38,895 bases of DNA from contig CAMYMH010000013.1 of assembly GCA_947259275.1 (NCBI GenBank), forward strand, positions 1 to 38,895. Direction: 5' to 3'. The stretch is from an uncultured Acidimicrobiaceae bacterium (GTDB lineage: Bacteria; Actinomycetota; Acidimicrobiia; Spongiisociales; SHLN01). The notes beneath the pieces were generated by a model. The model saw nothing but the letters and a program-made list of their open reading frames with translations. It made no database searches and had not been told where the DNA came from. A program made the position numbers and the translations under genes. Shown here in pieces: positions 34,701 to 38,895 of the stretch. Within the stretch, counting starts at the first letter, position 1, and the number at the start of each line of letters is the position of its first letter.

Positions 34701-37700
34701 CCTCGCTCAACCCGGTGCCCAGCTCACGGTCACTGGCGGCAACATCCTCGCCAACGATGGTGCTCTCGGAGGCGGTATCTACGTCGGATCCGGAGGCACT
34801 GCCCTGGTTCAAACTCTCAGCGTCATCGATGGAAATGACCAGGGTGTGTACGTCGAGGGAGGCGGCTCGGCCACGATCAACGGGTCCACCATCTCCAACA
34901 ACACCAGTGCGACAGGCGCCGGGGCCTACCTGGAGGCCGGGGGACAGTTGACGATCCAGGGAACCGACGTTGTCGGCAACATCGCAACCGACGACGGTGG
35001 AGGCGTCTACGCCGAGGCCACAGCTCCGAACGCGTTCATTGTCGGCAATGTCGATTTCGAGCAGAACGTTGCCAGCGACAAGGGCGGAGCCCTGGCCATA
35101 TTCACGTTGGGCTGCGCTGCGCCGGCATCCCTCTGCGCCTCCATCGCACAGGGTAGGTTCACCGACAACGACAGCGACAACGGCGGGGGCGCCGCCTGGG
35201 TCATCGTCAACTCCTCATCCGGCAAGGTCTCGTTCGAAAACTCAACCTTCACCGGTAACGAAGCCACGTCGGGCGGTGGCGAGGGTGGTGCCATCCTCAA
35301 GGAGGGTGCAGGCCTGCTCACCGTCGACCGATCCACGTTCACAGGCAACGTCGCCGGCTTCGCCGGCGGTGCCCTCACCAATTGGCAAGGGCCGACCGAT
35401 ATCTCCAACTCGACTTTCACCGTCAACGAAGCCGACCCGGCCGGGGCCACCGGTGGTGCCATTTCCCACCAGTCCGGCGATCTCACGATCGCTAACTCGT
35501 TCATAGGCAGCAATCGCTCTGGTGGTCAGGGCGGTGGATTGCACCACACGGGCGGCACCGTGACGATCTTGAACACACAGATCGGTACCAATTACAGCGG
35601 CACCACAGCCAGCTTCACCCCGTCCGGCGCAAACGGCGACGGTGGCGGCATCTGGAGCGACGGGCCCATGGAGGTGAAGCGGTCCAGGATCATCGGCAGC
35701 ATCGCCACCGGCGGCTCTGGTGGCGGTGTCTATGCCAGCGGCCCGGTGTCCATCGACACCACCATGGTCTCCGGGAACGACGCCGTGTTAGGCACCGGTG
35801 GTCTCGGAGATGGGGGCGGGATCAGAAGCGAAGGGCCGCTCGATGTGCGCCGTTCCTCCGTCATCTTGAACACCGCTGACGGCTCCGGCGGGGGGATCGA
35901 CACCAGCGGCGGAGCCCTCATCGACAACACGACCATCTCCGGCAATCAGGCTGACGGCCCGGGGGGCGGCGTACACGTCGATCTTGGGCTATCCGTGACG
36001 GCGATCAACTCGGCCACAATCACGGAGAACACTGCCTTCGACGGAGGCGGAATCTGGTCGGCGACCACCGCCCCGGTGGAGGTCTACAACACGATCATCT
36101 CCGGCAACAGCGCTGCAACCGCCCCCGACTGCCGCGACGCCGGCGTGCTCATCAACTTCTTCTACAACCTGGTGGGCGACGACACCGACTGCCCCGGGTA
36201 CACATCAGGTGCTAGCACCAACAACCTGCCAGCGGGTTCCGACCCGATGCTGGGTCCCCTCGCCAGCAACGGCGGCCCCAGCACGTTCAACAATGGCCCC
36301 ACTCCAACCCACGCCTTGCTGGCCGGTAGTGCGGCCATCGACGTGGGTGACCCGGGTGACACGATCACTTTCCCGGACTTCAGCGCACTACCCCTCGGGA
36401 CAATCACGTTCAACGGATCCGCCTCAATTGCCAACGAAGGTGGCCAGGATCTTCTTCGTACCAATGCCCCGGCGTTCACGAGCGGCAGCGCTTTCATCAC
36501 GAACCCCCTTCCGGTCGACGAGAGCTTCTCGACCCAGTTCGAGTTCCAGGTAGATCCGGAGGCCTTGTTCGGTGTCCAAGCCGGCGACGGCTTCACCTTC
36601 ATCGTGGCCGACTCGCCGAGCTTCATAGGTGACGCCGGCGGGCGGTTAGGGATCGGGGCGGCTGTCAACAACTCCTCCAACCAGAACTTGGTGGCGGTCG
36701 AGTACGACATCTTCTCGGGCATCGGCGACCACGTTGGTATCAACGTCGGTGCCGACGTCAGCGGGGACACCATTGTCTCCGACATCCGCACCACCGTTGC
36801 CACCCTGTTCCCTGGGGAGGTGCTCGACAACGGTGAGCGGGGGGACCCACCGCCGCCCCCGACACCGGCGAAGACATGGTTCACCTGGATCGATTACCGG
36901 GCAGACATCAACAGGCTGGAAGTCAGATTGGCTCAAACCAACGACCGTCCGACCACCCCGATGCTCTCGTGGGACGTCGACATCGCCGCCCAAGTGGGTC
37001 TCAACGACGCCTACTTCGGATTCACCGGCGCCTCCGGCTCGGCCACTGCCAAGCACGACATCCTCAATTGGACCCTGACAACCGACATCACTTGCGCCGG
37101 CAGTGACCAACGGGGCGCGAGCCGCTTCGATCCAGCTCCGTGCGACATCGGAGCCTACGAGGCCGACTCGCCTCAGGTCTTCCCGGTCGAGTACGCCATG
37201 CCTAACGGCCAGACATCTACTGGCGGCAGCGCAATCGACTTCCTGGACGATGGATATCCGGGCTGTCCCTGTTCCCCAACAGACCCGCTGTCTGGCGGGA
37301 CCGGAGAACTCACCGACGGAGTGATCGCTCGACAGAACTACCAGAACGTCGAAGTCGATCAGGTGTTTGGGCCGTATGTCGGCTGGCGCAGTTTCGATCC
37401 GGTTATCACGTTCACCTTCGGCGAGCCCGTCAACCTCGAGAGGATCCTTGTTCACGTAGACGACAACAACAACTTCGGGTCGGTCAACCCGCCGGCGAGC
37501 ATCGATGTCACCATGGGCGGTGCGCCAGCTGCGAACTACTCGGTTACCAACCCGTTCGACGCGACCCCGTTCGCTATTGATCTTGACGTCAGCGCCCTAC
37601 CTCCCGACGACACAGTCGTCCTTGAGATCAACCGGCTCATTGACGGTGGTTTCGATTGGGTGATGGTCAGCGAGGTGGAGTTCTTCGAAACCGGCTTCAT

Positions 37701-38895
37701 CCCAGTTCCGCCCGACCTCGCCAACTTCGCCTACGACGTGACTCCCGGCAGCACTGAGGTCGGCGTCGCTGAAGTCCCGATCACGGACATTCCGATCGAG
37801 GCCATCGTGGGTGGCGGCGCCGAAGGCGAGTACGAGGCCTCCCCGCTGGGTGCCATCCCGCTGGGTGCCATTCCGTTGGGCGCCATCGATCTCGACGCCT
37901 CGCCGCTGGGTGCGATTCCGCTCGGCGCCATTCCATTGGGTGCCATCGATGTGTCGGCCAACCCGCTGGGTGCCATCAACCTCTCAAGCGTTCCGCTGGG
38001 GGCGATCGGAACCAGCTGGGAGGAGATCCTCTCCACGCCGCCCAGCGGCCTCGAAGGGATTCCACTTCAAAACATCACGCTGGCCGAGGTCCTGGCCCTG
38101 TCCGACGCCGGTACCCGTCTCGCAGGTATCGACCTCAACGACATCGCGCTCGAAGCCAGCCCCCTGGGGGCAATCAGTCTGCCGAGCGTGGCATTGGGAG
38201 ACGAACCACTGCTCGGCATCGATCCGACGCTGTGTGACGACCCGGCGTTGGGCGGATTCACCTGCAGCGATCCCGCCACCGACACTCTCTTCGAGCTGGA
38301 GATAGCCAGCGCCCCGCTCGGCGCCATCCCGCTGGGTGCGATCCCGCTGGGTGCGATCCCGCTGGGTGCGATTCCGCTCGGCGCTATCCCACTGGGAGCC
38401 ATCCCGTTGGGGGCCATTCCGTTGGGGGCCATTCCGCTGGGTGCTATCCCATTGGGTGCGATCCCGTTGGGGGCCATCGATCTAGCCGGAACTCCCCTGG
38501 GAGCGATACCGCTCGGTGCTATCGATCTCGATGGCACCGTCGGCTGTGACGCGCTCGGAACGCTCTGTACCGACTACTCGCTGTCCAACTCGAACCAGCT
38601 GATCGATCTCATCAATGCCTTGGAGGGCGCCTCGGTCGCCCCTGAAGCCAGCCCGCTCGGTGCAATCCCGCTCGGCGCCATCCCATTGGGGGCTATCCCG
38701 TTGGGCGCCATCGACCTGCTGGGTGCCCCTCTCGACACCGCTCCACTCGGCGCAATCCCTCTTGGGGCAATTCCGCTGGGCGCGATTCCGCTCGGAGCGA
38801 TCGACCTTGCCGGCACACCCCTCGGTGCTATACCGCTGGGCGCCATCGGTGACAGCTGGGCGTGCGATGTGCTCGTCGCACCAAACAACTGTGGC
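31714..38895 (+). CDS. Giant multidomain secreted adhesin-like protein, 3' end beyond the window
   Basis: The frame is open for 2394 codons to the window edge. GTG at 31714 follows GGGGAGG. A signal peptide (MVWGAGRRGG, hydrophobic core, cleavage near LASTPAEA) opens the protein. Approximate domains follow. Residues 46-283 are TolB/WD40-like blades (SPDGTKVAFI, WSPDGTKLAYG). Residues 310-524 resemble a thrombospondin C-terminal domain (DDDFLGFVLGY, GNFGFYDFAQ). Residues 526-691 are a beta-sandwich-like module. Residues 694-1549 are a right-handed beta-helix of GGGI-rich repeats. Residues 1553-1789 resemble an L-type lectin (AGDGFTFIVADS, LVAVEYDIF). Residues 1827-1992 are a second copy of the 526-691 module. 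From 2044 onward lies a PLGAI repeat array. The product is presumably exported and binds sugars or surfaces. No sortase or other anchor is visible because the C-terminus is missing. Confidence 0.85.
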   Translation, partial: MVWGAGRRGGSIASAFALVVSLLVAPPSPLASTPAEASHTPGALGGTIAFASGSDIWLVEADAPNTEVQLTTDGAATVEGGAVISPDGTKVAFIRNGDVWIVNSDGTSEALEASSTTSSVDWSPDGTKLAYGEIDELVIRDVALDTETRVVPAGGGASVSDVSWSPTDDFIYFMSNAGGQRELYRIDVATLTSVTMLTNGGALDESVEPRVSPDGTKVLFLRLDVGEVRWFDASGPAFPISPATTNAYFGASNDYAWSPDGAHVASIGATSVAIYTAPPSAPGSPTQIIPSSPPIGVSDWGIGGARNLQTWTVDKYNPSPSEVLPDWVISIDGRRVNQLPDNSHSVFVGDRPAIGTNRATLRTFLDDDFLGFVLGYAAGDTTNPAADYLILDWKAGDQFLASPFDACGPQAPVNMAEGMALLRVSGVPTLTELASHAEVVDCTDNIGTVTELARATNLGVTGWTANDFYDFEFEFDGTRLKVWVDGVLEFDHTLASALSPGNFGFYDFAQPNGYFVLDTEIVPTTYDMLNGETGSNNYRDDGYSGCPCLELAPLSGGSGELTDGFIAADNFNSGALANLPWVGWETIDPTITFNFDNPTEFGSVRVWVDDLDGDASGVNPPASVDVTIGTETRSFDIADPAGANPFPIDLPLGGMGPTTLVDITLYRQDLITTVPNEDDWIFVSEVEFFAPRSIQALVDAAAPGDTITLESLPFAVSPGSPPVPEWYNETVFIDKDLIIEGSGVTVDASGLGADIVDGVSVFTVEDGATVTFSDLTITGGTNSGALITDSPTAGVVTFESSTVTGNTSREFGGGINNLSDSTLTLDATEVSNNEANNETFGGAQCIAKGGGINSFADVNLTNGSLITGNIADGVGGGIHKGSSTLTISDSTVSLNEARNFIQCVPGGGSLGAGGGIWSDGGVVTVDGGTFSDNTTPGFGGGIGLINGATLNMNATSLATGNDAGGGGGGIWNNGSIVTIDGATISLNEANSGGGIRLAQPGAQLTVTGGNILANDGALGGGIYVGSGGTALVQTLSVIDGNDQGVYVEGGGSATINGSTISNNTSATGAGAYLEAGGQLTIQGTDVVGNIATDDGGGVYAEATAPNAFIVGNVDFEQNVASDKGGALAIFTLGCAAPASLCASIAQGRFTDNDSDNGGGAAWVIVNSSSGKVSFENSTFTGNEATSGGGEGGAILKEGAGLLTVDRSTFTGNVAGFAGGALTNWQGPTDISNSTFTVNEADPAGATGGAISHQSGDLTIANSFIGSNRSGGQGGGLHHTGGTVTILNTQIGTNYSGTTASFTPSGANGDGGGIWSDGPMEVKRSRIIGSIATGGSGGGVYASGPVSIDTTMVSGNDAVLGTGGLGDGGGIRSEGPLDVRRSSVILNTADGSGGGIDTSGGALIDNTTISGNQADGPGGGVHVDLGLSVTAINSATITENTAFDGGGIWSATTAPVEVYNTIISGNSAATAPDCRDAGVLINFFYNLVGDDTDCPGYTSGASTNNLPAGSDPMLGPLASNGGPSTFNNGPTPTHALLAGSAAIDVGDPGDTITFPDFSALPLGTITFNGSASIANEGGQDLLRTNAPAFTSGSAFITNPLPVDESFSTQFEFQVDPEALFGVQAGDGFTFIVADSPSFIGDAGGRLGIGAAVNNSSNQNLVAVEYDIFSGIGDHVGINVGADVSGDTIVSDIRTTVATLFPGEVLDNGERGDPPPPPTPAKTWFTWIDYRADINRLEVRLAQTNDRPTTPMLSWDVDIAAQVGLNDAYFGFTGASGSATAKHDILNWTLTTDITCAGSDQRGASRFDPAPCDIGAYEADSPQVFPVEYAMPNGQTSTGGSAIDFLDDGYPGCPCSPTDPLSGGTGELTDGVIARQNYQNVEVDQVFGPYVGWRSFDPVITFTFGEPVNLERILVHVDDNNNFGSVNPPASIDVTMGGAPAANYSVTNPFDATPFAIDLDVSALPPDDTVVLEINRLIDGGFDWVMVSEVEFFETGFIPVPPDLANFAYDVTPGSTEVGVAEVPITDIPIEAIVGGGAEGEYEASPLGAIPLGAIPLGAIDLDASPLGAIPLGAIPLGAIDVSANPLGAINLSSVPLGAIGTSWEEILSTPPSGLEGIPLQNITLAEVLALSDAGTRLAGIDLNDIALEASPLGAISLPSVALGDEPLLGIDPTLCDDPALGGFTCSDPATDTLFELEIASAPLGAIPLGAIPLGAIPLGAIPLGAIPLGAIPLGAIPLGAIPLGAIPLGAIPLGAIDLAGTPLGAIPLGAIDLDGTVGCDALGTLCTDYSLSNSNQLIDLINALEGASVAPEASPLGAIPLGAIPLGAIPLGAIDLLGAPLDTAPLGAIPLGAIPLGAIPLGAIDLAGTPLGAIPLGAIGDSWACDVLVAPNNCG
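33289..33786 (+). repeat. Duplicated module within the giant protein, copy 1
   Basis: Residues 526-691 share with 1827-1992 the order DDGYSGCPC, LSGGSGELTDGFIA, VGWETIDPTITFNF, a VWVDD strand, VNPPASVDVT, NPFPIDL and finally DWIFVSEVEFF. It resembles a galactose-binding-like beta-sandwich. It directly precedes the beta-helix. Confidence 0.75.
36361..37083 (+). other. L-type lectin domain inserted into the beta-helix closing motif
   Basis: The region encodes a legume-lectin-like sandwich: ITFNGSASI, a SGSAFITNPLPV strand, FSTQFEFQV, AGDGFTFIVADS, LVAVEYDIF, WIDYRADINRLEVRL and AYFGFTGASG in family order. Upstream reads SAAIDVGDPGD and downstream reads CAGSDQRGASRFDPAPCDIG. In many bacterial beta-helix proteins these two pieces are contiguous as a closing motif, so the lectin seems to be nested within it. 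Confidence 0.65.
37192..37689 (+). repeat. Duplicated module within the giant protein, copy 2
   Basis: Residues 1827-1992 repeat the module at 526-691: DDGYPGCPC, LSGGTGELTDGVIA, VGWRSFDPVITFTF, VHVDDNNNFG, VNPPASIDVT, NPFDATPFAIDL and DWVMVSEVEFF. DNA-level identity is modest, so the duplication is not recent. It lies between the lectin/beta-helix end and the PLGAI array. Confidence 0.75.
37843..38847 (+). repeat. PLGAI pentapeptide array
   Basis: I count 32 exact PLGAI units in frame: 8 in the first block (37843-38007), 1 at 38161, 13 between 38314 and 38523 (11 of them uninterrupted) and 10 between 38653 and 38847. Blocks often start after Ser, Asn, Ala or Thr and end with Asp plus a Leu/Val residue. 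They are separated by segments with Cys pairs or leucine-rich helices. Synonymous codons vary freely (CCG/CCA/CCC/CCT, CTG/CTC/TTG, GCG/GCC/GCT/GCA), so the repeat is kept at the protein level. Proline at every fifth residue rules out a long alpha-helix and fits a narrow solenoid or an extended fibre. Confidence 0.9.

Noticed and set aside
37843..38847. The PLGAI array as a CRISPR array or plain DNA microsatellite
   Set aside because: The 15-base units differ freely at synonymous positions, there are no spacers, and the frame is kept throughout. It is a protein-level repeat.
38067..38888. Leftward open frames rich in APSGI/APNGM repeats
   Set aside because: They are exact antisense shadows of the PLGAI array. 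A strict 15-base codon pattern keeps the complement open. The sense frame has the signal peptide and upstream domains.

Overview
The window is high-GC DNA with densely overlapping operons. Gene content (actinobacterial-style Mo-hydroxylases, Tat-exported uptake hydrogenase, short lipoproteins, tandem cyclase/ATPase/TPR regulators and very large secreted repeat proteins) suggests an uncultured-type Actinomycetota, perhaps Acidimicrobiia. This placement is an inference from gene style; no rRNA gene is present to confirm it.

Layout. (1) Positions 1-3360 are a worn accessory strip. It holds the right end of an IS21-family element with an istB fragment, a secreted-protease precursor truncated by that element, several hairpin and dispersed intergenic repeats, a tandem repeat carrying a tRNA T-arm sequence, a lipoprotein gene, and a 5'-truncated alpha/beta-hydrolase remnant. 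(2) Positions 3377-8656 (minus strand) are a form I aerobic CO dehydrogenase operon, coxM-coxS-coxL, followed by an XdhC/CoxI protein fused to a YHS domain and by coxG. CoxL carries the form I signature AYRCSFR. (3) Positions 8832-10793 (minus strand) encode a haloacid-dehalogenase-like enzyme, a hydrogenase-associated DUF6390-like protein and a HybE-type chaperone. (4) Positions 10932-15571 (plus strand) are a tightly overlapping [NiFe] hydrogenase operon: Tat-exported small subunit, large subunit, cytochrome b, maturation protease, HypA and HypC. A cupredoxin lipoprotein gene converges on it. (5) Positions 16202-23312 (plus strand) are a second Mo-hydroxylase operon, coxS-coxL-coxM of form II type (AYRGAGR), followed by coxD (MoxR), coxE (VWA) and a split XdhC pair. 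(6) Positions 23369-27568 encode a Na/Pi symporter, a PhoU-like protein, a prolyl-tRNA deacylase-like protein and ArgS. (7) Positions 27757-31515 (minus strand) encode a giant cyclase-homology/ATPase/TPR regulator. (8) From 31714 to the window end runs a single open reading frame of at least 2394 codons with no stop.

How the parts fit. Regions 2-5 together look like a trace-gas or lithotrophic energy island: CO oxidation, H2 oxidation and the maturation machinery for both. The form I operon lacks coxD and coxE; these lie in the form II operon, while coxG lies with form I, so the two Mo-hydroxylase clusters may share assembly factors. HypB, HypD, HypE and HypF are not in the window and must lie elsewhere.

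The most unusual object is the giant secreted protein at the right end. It has a signal peptide, a TolB/WD40-like propeller, a thrombospondin-C-like domain, two copies of a Cys-containing beta-sandwich-like module, a long right-handed beta-helix, an L-type lectin domain that interrupts the usual closing motif of the beta-helix, and at the C-terminal side an array with 32 copies of the pentapeptide PLGAI broken by Cys-pair loops. I do not recognise the PLGAI array as any named repeat family.
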